Position numbers and translations under genes: made by a program. From assembly GCA_019118585.1 (NCBI GenBank), contig DWYS01000062.1, forward strand, positions 1 to 33,208: 33,208 nucleotides of DNA, written 5' to 3'. This DNA comes from Candidatus Enterocloster faecavium (GTDB taxonomy: Bacteria; Bacillota; Clostridia; Lachnospirales; Lachnospiraceae). Below, one piece after another: positions 1-8,722 of the stretch (position 1 is the stretch's first letter; each line of letters starts with the position of its first letter). The notes below the pieces were generated by a model. That model saw nothing but the letters and a program-made list of their open reading frames with translations. It was not told the DNA's origin and searched no databases.

Positions 1-526
1 GGGGACTGGCAGAGGGATGTGCCTTGTGGTCGGTGAGAAGGTCGTTGAGGATGGCAGTGATCCTGGTGGAGATTCTGGGTTCGCTGATGGCATCTCCCGA
101 GCGAAAGTGACGGTAGATTTTGTCCAGATTATAGCGGATATCCTGAAAGCTGGCTGGGACGATCACATTTCCCATGCTCTGCACAATCTGCTCATAGTAA
201 GGCCGGGCCACGATCCCATCGTAGTGCATCCACAGAGCAGACCAGCCGGTATCCGTTCCGTAGGAATGAGGCTGGTAACAATCGATGAGCACCAGACTGC
301 CTTTGGGGGCCTGTGTGGTTTTGCCTTCAAAGGTGAGCTGACAGCGGCCGGAGGTAACCAGCATGATCAAAAAGCTGTCATAGCTGGAGCGGTAGAGATG
401 ATAGCCGGGAAGATATTCAAAGTATCCCACATAAGTTGGATAAAGGAAAAGCTTCTGTGCGGTCAGGCTGGCAGTATAGATGTAATAATCAGAATTTGGA
501 GCTACATTGGCTTCATGAGAACGCAT
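1..526 (-). CDS. AraC-family transcriptional regulator, N-terminal part (cut by window edge)
   Basis: A minus-strand frame opens at 526 and runs out of the window with no stop, giving 175 residues. The translation starts MRSHEANVAPNSDYYIYTAS and has the cupin-like sensor domain of AraC regulators: a YxxRxxYDSFLIMLVTSG strand, the segment GKTTQAPKGSLVLID and the PHSYGT turn. The C-terminal double helix-turn-helix would lie outside the window, so the family call rests on the sensor domain alone. The start is supported by GGGAGG about 8 bases upstream and a good promoter at 556-584. The gene diverges from the DUF5107/TPR gene, and AraC regulators usually control the neighbouring sugar operon, so it probably regulates the catabolic genes to its right, responding to a sugar or sugar acid. 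Confidence 0.8.
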   Translation of the reverse strand, partial: MRSHEANVAPNSDYYIYTASLTAQKLFLYPTYVGYFEYLPGYHLYRSSYDSFLIMLVTSGRCQLTFEGKTTQAPKGSLVLIDCYQPHSYGTDTGWSALWMHYDGIVARPYYEQIVQSMGNVIVPASFQDIRYNLDKIYRHFRSGDAISEPRISTRITAILNDLLTDHKAHPSASP

Positions 527-540
527 AAATCCGACCTCCC

Positions 541-562
541 GTATGATGTGGTTTTATCATAC
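541..562. promoter_or_regulatory. Inverted repeat over the AraC promoter, possible operator
   Basis: GTATGAT and ATCATAC form 7-base arms around an 8-base spacer. The right arm contains the -10 box of the AraC-gene promoter and the left arm covers the region after the expected start point. A protein bound here would block that promoter, which would fit autoregulation, but the binding protein is not known. Confidence 0.35.
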
Positions 563-584
563 AAAATATGGAAGCGTATTGCAA
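556..584 (-). promoter_or_regulatory. Promoter of the AraC-family gene
   Basis: On the minus strand TTGCAA (579-584) is separated by exactly 17 bases from TATGAT (556-561), a good sigma-A type pair about 30 bases upstream of the start codon at 526. Confidence 0.55.
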
Positions 585-628
585 GATATAGTGAGCAATA
601 TTTTGAAAATCCTCAGCAAGATACCAGA

Positions 629-657
629 TTGATAGCGGATGACAGATAGGCTAGAAT
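629..657 (+). promoter_or_regulatory. Promoter of the DUF5107/TPR gene
   Basis: TTGATA (629-634), a 17-base spacer and TAGAAT (652-657) lie about 57 bases upstream of the GTG start at 715. The two divergent promoters are only about 45 bases apart, so one regulator bound between them could act on both. Confidence 0.5.
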
Positions 658-714
658 AAGCGATATAAAGAAACAGGAGAGCAAAAAATATAAATGCAGT
701 AAGGAGGAAGCAGT

Positions 715-3700
715 GTGGAAGAGGTAAGGATTTGGGAAGAGGATGTGGTGATTCCAACCTATGAAGCAGGGGAGCCGGACAAAAATCCTATGTTTTTGGA
801 AAAGCGGGTTTATCAGGGCAGTTCAGGAAAGGTCTATCCTTATCCTACTACGGAGAAAATCAGCAGGGAAAAAAAGGATAAAGTTTACCATGCCGTATTT
901 CTGGAGAACCAGTATTTGAAGGTGATGGTCCTGCCGGAGTTGGGGGGAAGGATCCAGAGAGCATATGACAAGACAAATGATTATGATTTTGTCTACTATA
1001 ATCACGTGATTAAACCGGCCCTGGTAGGGCTGGCCGGGCCATGGATTTCCGGAGGGATCGAATTTAACTGGCCCCAGCATCACCGTCCGACCACTTTTAT
1101 GCCAGTGGACCATACTATCATCGAAAACGAGGATGGAAGCAAAACACTGCTGGTCAACGATGTGGACCAGATGTACGGTACAAAGGGGATTGCAGGCTTT
1201 ACCCTTTATCCGGACAAGGCTTATATTGAAATCCGGGGACAGCTTTACAACCGTACTCCCCTGCCGCAGACCTTTTTGTGGTGGGCCAACCCTGCGGTTG
1301 CGGTCAATGACAATACCCAGTCTATTTTCCCGCCGGATGTACACAGCGTGTATGACCATGGAAAGAGAGATGTGTCCCGATTCCCCATTGCCACAGGCGT
1401 TTACTATAAGCATGATTACAGTGAGGGCGTGGATATCTCCAGATACAAAAACATTCCGGTCCCCACTTCCTATATGGCGGAAAAATCCGATTATGATTTT
1501 GTGGGCGGATACGACTATGGGAAGCGGGCAGGAATCCTCCACGTGGCCGATCATCATATTTCCCCCGGCAAAAAGCAGTGGACCTGGGGCTGCGGTGACT
1601 TTGGAAAGGCCTGGGACCGGAACCTGACGGACGAGGACGGTCCTTACATTGAGCTGATGACCGGCGTTTACACGGACAATCAGCCGGACTTTACCTGGCT
1701 GAAGCCCTTTGAGGAGAAAAGCTTCCGTCAGTATTTTATGCCCTATAAAGCGGTGGGGCAGGTGAAAAATGCCACTATTGACGCTATGGTGAATATGGAA
1801 TTGAGAAAAGAGGGGCTGTATGTCTGCGCCTACGCCACCAGCCAGCACGAGAAGGCTCAGATACTGGTCTCCAGGAAAGGCGCGGTGGTTTACCGGGAGG
1901 AAACGGTCCTCTCACCTCAGGACGTCTTTGAAAAAGTCCTGCCCGTATCCTGTGAGGATGAGACCGAGCTTACGGTGAGTGTCCTCGATGGGGAGAAGGT
2001 GCTGGTATCTTATGAGCCCAAAAAGCAGGGGATTCCGGAGCTGGCCAAACCGGCGAAGGCTGCCAGGGAGCCGGAGGAGATTATGACCAACGAGGAGCTG
2101 TATCTGACGGGACAGCACATCGAGCAGTACCGCCACGCTACCTATCTGCCGGACCCCTATTACCTGGAAGGCCTGAAGCGGGACCCCCTGGATATCCGGA
2201 TCAATGTGGCCTACGGAATACTGGTCCTGCGCAGAGGCGGTTTTGAGCAGTCGGAGCCCTTCTTCCGCAGGGCCATTGAGCGGCTGACCTCTATGAACCC
2301 CAATCCCTATGACAGCGAAGCTTACTATGGCCTGGGCCTAAGCTTGTTCTACCAGGGGCGGAAGGAAGAGGCATTCGATGCCTTTTATAAAGCAACCTGG
2401 ACAAATGAACAGCAGGAGATGTCCTTCTATTATCTGGCGGCCATTGAAGCGGAACGGGGGCAGTGGGAAAACGCGCTGGAGTTTGTGGAAAAGTCCCTAG
2501 TGAAAAACAGCCACAATGTAAAGGCCAGAGGGCTGAAGGCCTCCATTCTGCGGATGCTGGGAAGCGGTCAGGAGGCTCATGGCTGGATTGAGGCCAATCT
2601 GAAACTGGACCCCTTCGATTACCGGTCTTTGTTTGAGCGGGCTTTCCTGGAAGGATTTTCGGAACAGGAAGCGGAAGCTATCCGCAGCTTGTCCAGAGAT
2701 TTCCCGGAGACCTATCTGCAGACGGCCAGAGATTTTGCCGAGAGCGGTTTCTTTGCTGAGGCAGAAAAAGTGCTGGCCTCCTGCAAAACGGGCCATCCCC
2801 TCCTGTTCTATTACAGAGGTCTTTATCTGGAAAAGATGGGAGATGAAAAAGGAGCCCTGGAGGCATTCCGCATGGGTGAGGAAAGCTCTCCTTTGTGCTG
2901 CTTCCCAAACAAGCTGGAGGATATCGAAGCCTTACGGGCGGCGATTGGTCTGAATCCCCAGGGAGCCAAGGCCTACTATTACCTGGGAAATCTATTTTAT
3001 GATAAGCTGGACTTTGACCAGGCAATCGGGCTGTGGGAGGAATCGGAAAAGCTGGATGGGGAGTATCCGACTCTTTTGAGAAATCTGGCGCTGGCTTACT
3101 ACAATAAAAGGAACGACCCGGACAAAGCCCAGGAGAGACTGGAGAAAGCCTTTGCCTTGGATCCCACGGACGCCAGAGTATTTCTGGAACTGGACCAGCT
3201 CCATAAAAAGCTGGGATATTCCGCCCGGAAGCGCCTGGAAGAATACGACAATCATCTGGAACTGATTCAGGAGAGGGATGATTTGTACACCGAATATGTA
3301 ACGGTTTTGAACCTGGCAGGAGAAAATCAGAAAGCCCTGGATGCCATTATGGCCCACCAGTTCGGAGCCTGGGAAGGGGCAGAGGGAAAGATCACTACCC
3401 AGTACAAGACAGCTCTTCTGGAACTGGCCAGAAAGGCCTTGAAGGAGCAGAACTTTAAGGAGACCAGGGAGCTGATTGAGAAAGCCCTCTCCTATCCGGA
3501 AAATCTGGGAGAAGGAAGACTGGAGGGCACCAAGGACAATCATTTGTATTATACCCTGGGACTGGCCCTTGAGGGACTGGGAGAAGAGGAGGCCGCCAGG
3601 GAAAACTATGAGCTGGCTACGCTGGGAGCCGTAGAACCGGCGGGGATGATGTATTACTATGACCAGCCGGCAGATATGATTCTCTATCAGGGACTGGCCA

Positions 3701-4008
3701 AGGAGAAGCTGGGAAGCCAGAAGGAGGCTAATGCCAGATATTACAAATTGCTGGATTACGGGGAAAACCATGTGAGAGATCATGTGAAAATGGATTATTT
3801 TGCCGTGTCCCTGCCGGACTTTCTGATTTTTGACGAGGACCTGGACTGCAGGAACCAGGCCCACTGCTACTACCTGATGGGACTGGCTCATCTGGGACTG
3901 AGACAGTTTAGCCTGGCGGCAGAAGAGTTTGAGAGGACGTTAAAGCTGGACCAGAGCCATCAGAACGCGGCCATTTACCGCAGGATCGCCCTGGAAGGGG
4001 GAATTTGA
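715..4008 (+). CDS. DUF5107 domain protein with long TPR array
   Basis: This is a 1097-residue soluble protein with no signal peptide or membrane segment. Residues about 35-330 match the DUF5107 type: an aldose-epimerase-like beta-sandwich with phrases such as VMVLPELGGRIQRAYDKTN, GGIEFNWPQHHRP and FLWWANPAV. From about residue 455 to the end, repeated 34-residue helical pairs with TPR signatures follow (for example SEAYYGLGLSLFYQGRKEEA, AKAYYYLGNLFYDKLDFDQA and AHCYYLMGLAHLGLRQFSLA). The GTG start has AAGGAGG at 701-707 with ideal spacing. Proteins of this design sit in gut-bacterial carbohydrate loci, and the sandwich fold suggests carbohydrate binding or mutarotation, but no reaction is established as far as I know. 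The next gene starts 4 bases after its stop, so they are co-transcribed. Product architecture is confident; function is unknown. Confidence 0.85.
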   Translation: MEEVRIWEEDVVIPTYEAGEPDKNPMFLEKRVYQGSSGKVYPYPTTEKISREKKDKVYHAVFLENQYLKVMVLPELGGRIQRAYDKTNDYDFVYYNHVIKPALVGLAGPWISGGIEFNWPQHHRPTTFMPVDHTIIENEDGSKTLLVNDVDQMYGTKGIAGFTLYPDKAYIEIRGQLYNRTPLPQTFLWWANPAVAVNDNTQSIFPPDVHSVYDHGKRDVSRFPIATGVYYKHDYSEGVDISRYKNIPVPTSYMAEKSDYDFVGGYDYGKRAGILHVADHHISPGKKQWTWGCGDFGKAWDRNLTDEDGPYIELMTGVYTDNQPDFTWLKPFEEKSFRQYFMPYKAVGQVKNATIDAMVNMELRKEGLYVCAYATSQHEKAQILVSRKGAVVYREETVLSPQDVFEKVLPVSCEDETELTVSVLDGEKVLVSYEPKKQGIPELAKPAKAAREPEEIMTNEELYLTGQHIEQYRHATYLPDPYYLEGLKRDPLDIRINVAYGILVLRRGGFEQSEPFFRRAIERLTSMNPNPYDSEAYYGLGLSLFYQGRKEEAFDAFYKATWTNEQQEMSFYYLAAIEAERGQWENALEFVEKSLVKNSHNVKARGLKASILRMLGSGQEAHGWIEANLKLDPFDYRSLFERAFLEGFSEQEAEAIRSLSRDFPETYLQTARDFAESGFFAEAEKVLASCKTGHPLLFYYRGLYLEKMGDEKGALEAFRMGEESSPLCCFPNKLEDIEALRAAIGLNPQGAKAYYYLGNLFYDKLDFDQAIGLWEESEKLDGEYPTLLRNLALAYYNKRNDPDKAQERLEKAFALDPTDARVFLELDQLHKKLGYSARKRLEEYDNHLELIQERDDLYTEYVTVLNLAGENQKALDAIMAHQFGAWEGAEGKITTQYKTALLELARKALKEQNFKETRELIEKALSYPENLGEGRLEGTKDNHLYYTLGLALEGLGEEEAARENYELATLGAVEPAGMMYYYDQPADMILYQGLAKEKLGSQKEANARYYKLLDYGENHVRDHVKMDYFAVSLPDFLIFDEDLDCRNQAHCYYLMGLAHLGLRQFSLAAEEFERTLKLDQSHQNAAIYRRIALEGGI

Positions 4009-4012
4009 GCTT

Positions 4013-4426
4013 ATGAAGGAAATCGAGAGGATTACGGAGGAAAGTTTCCGGCCCTTCGGCACATTGATCGAGTTTCCGCAGGGAGAGACGGAGGATTTCT
4101 ATATTGTGGAAACAGAGGAGGAGCAGCCCTGGAGGCTTGCGGTATTTCGCTACCGCAGCCATTCAATCCGGACCATTGAGCGGCACCCCGCTTCCAAGGA
4201 GAGCTTCGAGCCCATGAGCGGCGTTACCCTCCTTCTGGCTGCGGAGTTTGAAACACCGGAGGATTACCATGTATTTCTTTTGGACCGCCCGGTGTGCCTG
4301 AAAAAGAATACCTGGCATCAGGTCCTGGCTCTAAGTGAGGAGGCCAAGGTAAAAATCACGGAAAATCTGCAGGTAGAGTCGGTATTTTACCAACTGCCCC
4401 AGAAAATCCGTCCATTAATCGGATAG
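4013..4426 (+). CDS. Ureidoglycolate lyase-like cupin protein
   Basis: This 137-residue protein has the AllA-type cupin pattern: an N-terminal EESFRPFGTLIE, the family hallmark ERHP (residues 56-59) followed by SFEPMSG, a strand TLLLAAEF, and WHQVLAL near residues 101-107. True ureidoglycolate lyases are around 160 residues and act in purine and allantoin breakdown. No other purine gene is present here, so I think this is a paralogue acting on a sugar acid or related small hydroxy acid. It follows the DUF5107 gene by 4 bases and is closed by a terminator, so the two form a two-gene unit. The start ATG is preceded by GGGGGAA inside the upstream gene. Confidence 0.65.
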   Translation: MKEIERITEESFRPFGTLIEFPQGETEDFYIVETEEEQPWRLAVFRYRSHSIRTIERHPASKESFEPMSGVTLLLAAEFETPEDYHVFLLDRPVCLKKNTWHQVLALSEEAKVKITENLQVESVFYQLPQKIRPLIG

Positions 4427-4450
4427 AGTCAACAAGATAGAAAGAAGCGG

Positions 4451-4510
4451 AAAGGGAGAATGTCCTTTGGAAAGCGCAGAGCAGCCCAGGATGTTCTCCT
4501 TTTTATTTTG
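4451..4510 (+). terminator. Intrinsic terminator after the cupin gene
   Basis: GGAGAATGTCC (4455-4465) pairs with GGATGTTCTCC (4489-4499), 11 pairs including two G-U, and the second arm is followed by TTTTTATTTT. It separates the DUF5107 unit from the lactonase operon. Confidence 0.7.
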
Positions 4511-4541
4511 GTTCCGAAAAGTGCAAAAAAAACTGCTGTGT

Positions 4542-4584
4542 TTTCCGAATTGGAAACGCTAAGAAATGACGGGAGGAATATAAT
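4542..4584 (+). promoter_or_regulatory. Possible operator and -10 region of the lactonase operon
   Basis: TTTCC and GGAAA arms surround GAATT at 4542-4556, an odd 15-base inverted repeat. A consensus TATAAT lies at 4579-4584, about 25 bases before the lactonase start. No good -35 box is found at the right distance, which could mean the promoter needs an activator. Confidence 0.35.
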
Positions 4585-4609
4585 GAAGCTATAGGAAGGG
4601 GGAAGGAAA

Positions 4610-5458
4610 ATGGAGCGTCTGACAGAGGTTCACGGAAGTCTTTTGGAGGGGTGTCTCTGGGATGAACGCAGCGGCAGACTGTATTTTCTGGACATTGAGG
4701 AGAAACGGATTTACTGCCGCTATGGGGACGGGAGGCTGGAGGAGATGGAAATGCCGGCCTATGTAAGCTGCATTGTGAAAAAACGGAAGGGCGGCCTGAC
4801 GGCGGCGGTGCAGGACGGCCTGTACGATGTGGACTTTGACCGAAGAGAAGCCCAAAAGAGGATGGACAGCGGTTTTTCGCCCCATCTGCGCTACAACGAT
4901 GGAAAATGCGACCCGATGGGAAATCTTTGGGTGGGAACCATGTTTGCCAGGCAGGAGATGGAAGGCGCCAGGAGAGGAGGAAGCCTTTACTGTATCCATC
5001 ATCATCAGGTAGCCGGCAGATACGATGGCTATACCATCCCGAACGGGCTGGACTGGGACATGGACAGAGGACTGTTTTACCACACAGAGACTAGCAGCAA
5101 GGTAATCCGTGTCTACCGGTTCAGCCGGGAGACGGGAGTGCTGGGAGAAAAAATCAGGGAGCTGGATCTTTCCAATCAGGAGGGCTCTCCGGATGGAATG
5201 TGCCTGGACCGGGAGGGCAGGCTCTGGATTGCCATGTGGGGCGGCTATCAGGTGCTGGTTTTTGACCCGGAAAGCCAGAAAGTGCTCCGGCGCATCCCGG
5301 TACCGGACGAGAATGTCAGCTGCTGCTGTTTCGGAGGCAGTGGCATGGATCAGCTTTATATTACCACAGCGAAGAATGAGAAGGGGCAGGGAGGCGAGCT
5401 TTACGTCTGCTCTGTCAATCAGGAAGGAAAGGCGGCATACGACTATGAAGGAGAGTAA
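4610..5458 (+). CDS. SMP-30/gluconolactonase family lactonase
   Basis: This 282-residue protein is a six-bladed beta-propeller of the SMP-30/gluconolactonase/LRE family, which hydrolyses sugar-acid lactones with a divalent metal. The expected metal and active-site residues are present in order: Glu13 (LLEG), Asn96 in YNDGK, Asn145 in IPNGLDW and Asp195 in SPDGM. Length is normal for the family. It starts with ATG behind AGGAAGGGGGAAGG and is the first gene of an operon; the SDR gene overlaps its last 14 bases. Next to a dehydrogenase and an IlvD-type dehydratase, its likely job is opening the aldonolactone made by the dehydrogenase. The actual sugar cannot be read from sequence. Confidence 0.85.
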   Translation: MERLTEVHGSLLEGCLWDERSGRLYFLDIEEKRIYCRYGDGRLEEMEMPAYVSCIVKKRKGGLTAAVQDGLYDVDFDRREAQKRMDSGFSPHLRYNDGKCDPMGNLWVGTMFARQEMEGARRGGSLYCIHHHQVAGRYDGYTIPNGLDWDMDRGLFYHTETSSKVIRVYRFSRETGVLGEKIRELDLSNQEGSPDGMCLDREGRLWIAMWGGYQVLVFDPESQKVLRRIPVPDENVSCCCFGGSGMDQLYITTAKNEKGQGGELYVCSVNQEGKAAYDYEGE

Positions 5459-6212
5459 GCAGAAGACAGTATTGGTAACAGGGGGAGCCAAGGGGATCGG
5501 ACGCCAGATTTCCCTGACGATGGCGGAAGAGGGGTACGATGTGGTGGTCAATTATCGCAGTGATGAGGCGGCGGCAAAGGAGATTCGTGCTCAGATTGAG
5601 GCTATGGGGAGAAAGTGTCTGATCGTTTACGGGGACATGTCCAAAATGGAGGATATCCGAGGGATGTACGAGAAGGCTTTTGAGGCATTTCCAACCATTG
5701 ATGTGGTGGTGAACAACGCGGGGATCAGCAGTGAAGTTTACTTTTTGGACGCCACGGAGGAGATGTTTGACCACATGACGGCGGTGGACTGGAAGGGCGT
5801 TTTTTTCAGCAGCCAGATCGCAGCCAAAGGGATGATTGAGCGCGGCACTAAAGGAGTTATCATCAATGTGGCTTCCAACCAGGTAAACGGCTGCTGGCCC
5901 AGGGCGACTATCTACGGCCCCACCAAGGCGGCAGTCTGCAAATTTACAAAGAATGCGGCCATGGAGCTGTCATTAAAGGGCATCCGCATGGTGGCCATCG
6001 CTCCGGGCTATACCGATGTGGGATGGGAGCCGGGAGATATACGTCTGGAGGCGGCCGAACGGCTTCCCTTAAAACGGTTTGCCACCACCAGGGAGATTGC
6101 CAAAGGGGTGGTATACCTGGCTTCTGAGGACGCCGATTATATTGTGGGCAGCATGCTGACCATTGACGGGGGAGCCACTCTGCCGGTGGTAGCGGCCAAT
6201 GATTTTGTGTGA
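5445..6212 (+). CDS. SDR-family NAD(P)-dependent oxidoreductase
   Basis: I place the start at ATG 5445, overlapping the lactonase stop, giving 255 residues; the frame is open further upstream but reads against the lactonase gene. Classical short-chain dehydrogenase motifs are all present: TGGAKGIG (residues 12-19) for the nucleotide, NNAG (90-93), catalytic Ser144 and the Tyr157-x3-Lys161 pair in YGPTK, with DGGA near the C-terminus. Tyr36-Arg38-Ser39 after the second strand hints at NADP, but this is weak. Such enzymes oxidise sugars to lactones or reduce keto acids. In this operon it most plausibly supplies the lactone for the SMP-30 enzyme, or handles a keto-deoxy-acid intermediate. Confidence 0.9.
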   Translation: MKESKQKTVLVTGGAKGIGRQISLTMAEEGYDVVVNYRSDEAAAKEIRAQIEAMGRKCLIVYGDMSKMEDIRGMYEKAFEAFPTIDVVVNNAGISSEVYFLDATEEMFDHMTAVDWKGVFFSSQIAAKGMIERGTKGVIINVASNQVNGCWPRATIYGPTKAAVCKFTKNAAMELSLKGIRMVAIAPGYTDVGWEPGDIRLEAAERLPLKRFATTREIAKGVVYLASEDADYIVGSMLTIDGGATLPVVAANDFV

Positions 6213-6222
6213 GGATGAGGAT

Positions 6223-7890
6223 ATGCAGGAAGAATACTATAATCAGCTGTTAAGGGGCGATTCCGGAGCTTTGAAGAGAGCGCTGTACAAGTCCATGGGA
6301 TTTACGGACGAGGCACTAAAAAAGCCCCTGATTGCCATTGTGAATACTTATACTAACGCAACTCCCGGCCATTATAATTTAAACGAGCTCTGCGAGCAGG
6401 CTAAGAGAGGAGTGGAGGCGGCTGGGGGCACGGCAATGGTGTTCGGCACCATCGCACCCTGTGATGGGATTGCGGAGGGACACGAGGGGATGCGCTATAT
6501 TCTCCCGTCCAGAGACCTGATCACCTCATCGGTAGAATGTATGGTCCGGGCCCACCGGTTTGACGGAATGGTACTTTTGGGCTCCTGTGATAAAATCGTG
6601 CCGGGGCTTTTGATGGCGGCTGCCAGACTGGATATTCCTGCAGTGTTCTGCAACGGAGGTCCCATGCTCCCGGCGGTTTATAAAGGAAAACATTATGATG
6701 GAAATATTGTAACCGAGGCGGTGGGCTGGAAGCAGAGAGGAGAAATCACCCAGGAGGAATTTCGGGATATTGAAAATCTGGCGGAGCCCTGCGCTGGCTC
6801 CTGCGCTATGCTGGGTACAGCTAATACCATGGGCTGTATGGCGGAGGCTATGGGGATGAGCCTCCCCGGAAGTGCAGTTATCCCGGCAGTTTATGCAAAG
6901 CGGATGCAGGTGGGATACGAAACGGGGAGGGCGGTCATGGAGCTGGTGAGAAAGCATATTACCGCCCGCCAGCTGATTACCAGAGAGTCCATTGAAAACG
7001 CCATCGCGGTGCTGATGGGAATGGGCGGTTCCACCAATGCCATCATGCATTTGCAGGCGATCTACCGGGAAGCGGGTCTTGGGGACCTGGAACTTATGGA
7101 ATTTGACCGTTGGAGCAGAATGATTCCTCAGGTGGCATCTGTCTACCCGGCCTCTCCTTACGATATGGAGGATTTTTATGCGGCGGGAGGCGTTCAGGCG
7201 ATCATGAAGGAGCTGGAGCCTAAGCTTCATTCGGACTGCATGACGGCCAATGGCAGGACCATAGGGGAGAACCTGAAAGGTGTGCCATTCTCTCCAAGGC
7301 GGGAGGTCATCCGTTCCATGGCAGAGCCTTTTCATCAGGATGGAGGAGTGGCGGTTCTGACAGGAAATCTGGCGCCTATGGGAGCGGTAGTAAAGCCGGC
7401 GGCCATACCGGAGCAGCTGATGAAGATGACCGGAAAAGCCAGGGTATTCCAGAGTGAACAGGAAGCCTGTACTGCGATCCTGGATGGAAAGGTGGAGCCG
7501 GGGACTATGGTAGTGCTGCGGTATGAGGGCCCCAAGGGGGGACCAGGGATGCCGGAAATGTACCGGCCCATGAAATGCCTTGAAGGTATGAACCTGTCCT
7601 CCTCCTGCGCCATTGTAACGGACGGAAGGTTTTCCGGCTCCAACCGGGGCTGCTTTGTGGGCCATATATCCCCGGAGGCCTATGAGGGCGGACCGCTTGC
7701 CTTTGTAGAGGATGGAGATGAGATTGCCATCGATGTGAGGAAGCGCAGCATTACGCTGAAGGTGCCGGATGAGGTGCTGGAGGAGCGGAGAAAGGGCTGG
7801 CAGCCTGTGGAAAAGCAGCTTCCGCCCGGCTATCTGAATGTTTACAAGAGGACCAGCAAATCGGCGGCTCAGGGCGCTGTGGTGGAATGA
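6223..7890 (+). CDS. IlvD/Edd-family dehydratase, probably sugar-acid type
   Basis: A 555-residue iron-sulfur dehydratase. I choose ATG 6223 because GAGGATGAGG sits just before it; an earlier in-frame ATG at 6199 would overlap the SDR gene further and lacks this site. Family motifs include PGH (residues 48-50), DGIAEGHEG (81-89), GSCDK with Cys122, PCAGSC with Cys190 and Cys194 followed by ANTMGC, and VTDGRFSGS near the C-terminus. The family removes water from dihydroxy acids: IlvD in branched-chain amino acid synthesis, Edd and others on aldonates. No other ilv gene is nearby, while a lactonase, SDR and aldolase-type gene are, so I infer a sugar-acid (aldonate) dehydratase. PGH rather than PCN at the first cluster-binding region is more like the 4Fe-4S IlvD type. 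Confidence 0.88.
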   Translation: MQEEYYNQLLRGDSGALKRALYKSMGFTDEALKKPLIAIVNTYTNATPGHYNLNELCEQAKRGVEAAGGTAMVFGTIAPCDGIAEGHEGMRYILPSRDLITSSVECMVRAHRFDGMVLLGSCDKIVPGLLMAAARLDIPAVFCNGGPMLPAVYKGKHYDGNIVTEAVGWKQRGEITQEEFRDIENLAEPCAGSCAMLGTANTMGCMAEAMGMSLPGSAVIPAVYAKRMQVGYETGRAVMELVRKHITARQLITRESIENAIAVLMGMGGSTNAIMHLQAIYREAGLGDLELMEFDRWSRMIPQVASVYPASPYDMEDFYAAGGVQAIMKELEPKLHSDCMTANGRTIGENLKGVPFSPRREVIRSMAEPFHQDGGVAVLTGNLAPMGAVVKPAAIPEQLMKMTGKARVFQSEQEACTAILDGKVEPGTMVVLRYEGPKGGPGMPEMYRPMKCLEGMNLSSSCAIVTDGRFSGSNRGCFVGHISPEAYEGGPLAFVEDGDEIAIDVRKRSITLKVPDEVLEERRKGWQPVEKQLPPGYLNVYKRTSKSAAQGAVVE

Positions 7891-7969
7891 CAGGGGCGGC
7901 CGCATGGACCGGCGCAGCTTCCGCCAACAGAGAGGCCGGACCCATAAGAAAGAGAAGGGATGAACGTGT

Positions 7970-8659
7970 ATGATTACTTGGAACAATGACGATGAACTGT
8001 TTGAAATCATGAAAAAGGAGCTGTACTCCTCCGTGCTGGGAGATATACTGGACAAGATGCATTATACCCATCAGTTCCTGCCCCAGAGGATACAGCCCAT
8101 TACAGAGGACATGGTGGTAGCCGGACGTGCCATGCCGGTATTGGAGGCGGACGCCTTTGAAGAACTGTCCGACGGACAAAATCCGATCATGAAGCGTTCC
8201 TTTGGGCTGATGCTGGAGGCGCTGGATGATTTGAAAAAGAACGAGGTCTATATCTGCACAGGGGCCTCCCCGGTATACGCTCTGGTGGGAGAGCTGATGT
8301 GTACCAGGATGCAGATACTGGGAGCGGCAGGAGCGGTTGTCAACGGATTCCACCGGGACACGAAGGGCATCAAGGAATTAAATTTTCCCTGCTTTTCCTA
8401 TGGCCGCTATGCCCAGGACCAGGCTCCAAGAGGAAAGGTCATTGATTTCCGGGTCCCCATCGAGATGGACGGAGTGAGAATCCGCCCGGGAGATATTGTA
8501 TTTGGGGATTTGGACGGAGTTCTGGTGATTCCGAAAGAGATTGAGAAGGAAGTTGTGGAGAGGGCCTATGAAAAGGCAACGGGGGAAAAGATGGTAGCCA
8601 CGGCGATTAAGAATGGCATGGGCGCTAGAGAGTCCTTTGACAAGCACGGGATTATGTGA
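7970..8659 (+). CDS. RraA-family protein, likely 2-keto acid aldolase
   Basis: This 229-residue protein carries the RraA/HMG-aldolase signatures: VVAGRAMPV (residues 49-57), the GELMCTR segment (107-113), GAAGAVVNGFHRD (118-130) with the substrate arginine and aspartate, and GDLDGVLVIP (179-188). Members were first named as RNase E inhibitors, but many are metal-dependent pyruvate aldolases cleaving 4-hydroxy-4-methyl-2-oxoglutarate. Here it is the last gene of a lactonase-SDR-dehydratase operon, where a retro-aldol step on a 2-keto-3-deoxy acid is expected, so I favour the aldolase role. The ATG at 7970 follows GAGAAGGGA; 79 bases separate it from the dehydratase. A terminator follows at 8723-8758. 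Confidence 0.85.
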   Translation: MITWNNDDELFEIMKKELYSSVLGDILDKMHYTHQFLPQRIQPITEDMVVAGRAMPVLEADAFEELSDGQNPIMKRSFGLMLEALDDLKKNEVYICTGASPVYALVGELMCTRMQILGAAGAVVNGFHRDTKGIKELNFPCFSYGRYAQDQAPRGKVIDFRVPIEMDGVRIRPGDIVFGDLDGVLVIPKEIEKEVVERAYEKATGEKMVATAIKNGMGARESFDKHGIM

Positions 8660-8722
8660 TTTTTTAAGCGGCGTACCGGACGGACCGCGTTGTTAAATGG
8701 GAAAAGTCCGGAAAAAGTTCGG

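Noticed and set aside
2992-3891. A 299-codon minus-strand frame within the TPR region
   Set aside because: Low-complexity Gln/Leu/Ile-rich product typical of antisense to TPR helices; no ribosome site.
6199-6222. The upstream ATG as start of the dehydratase
   Set aside because: It lies inside the SDR gene with no ribosome site; ATG 6223 has GAGGATGAGG directly before it.
6526-8055. A 509-codon minus-strand frame opposite the dehydratase
   Set aside because: Rich in His, Arg and Ser with no motifs; explained as a shadow of the plus-strand dehydratase and RraA genes.
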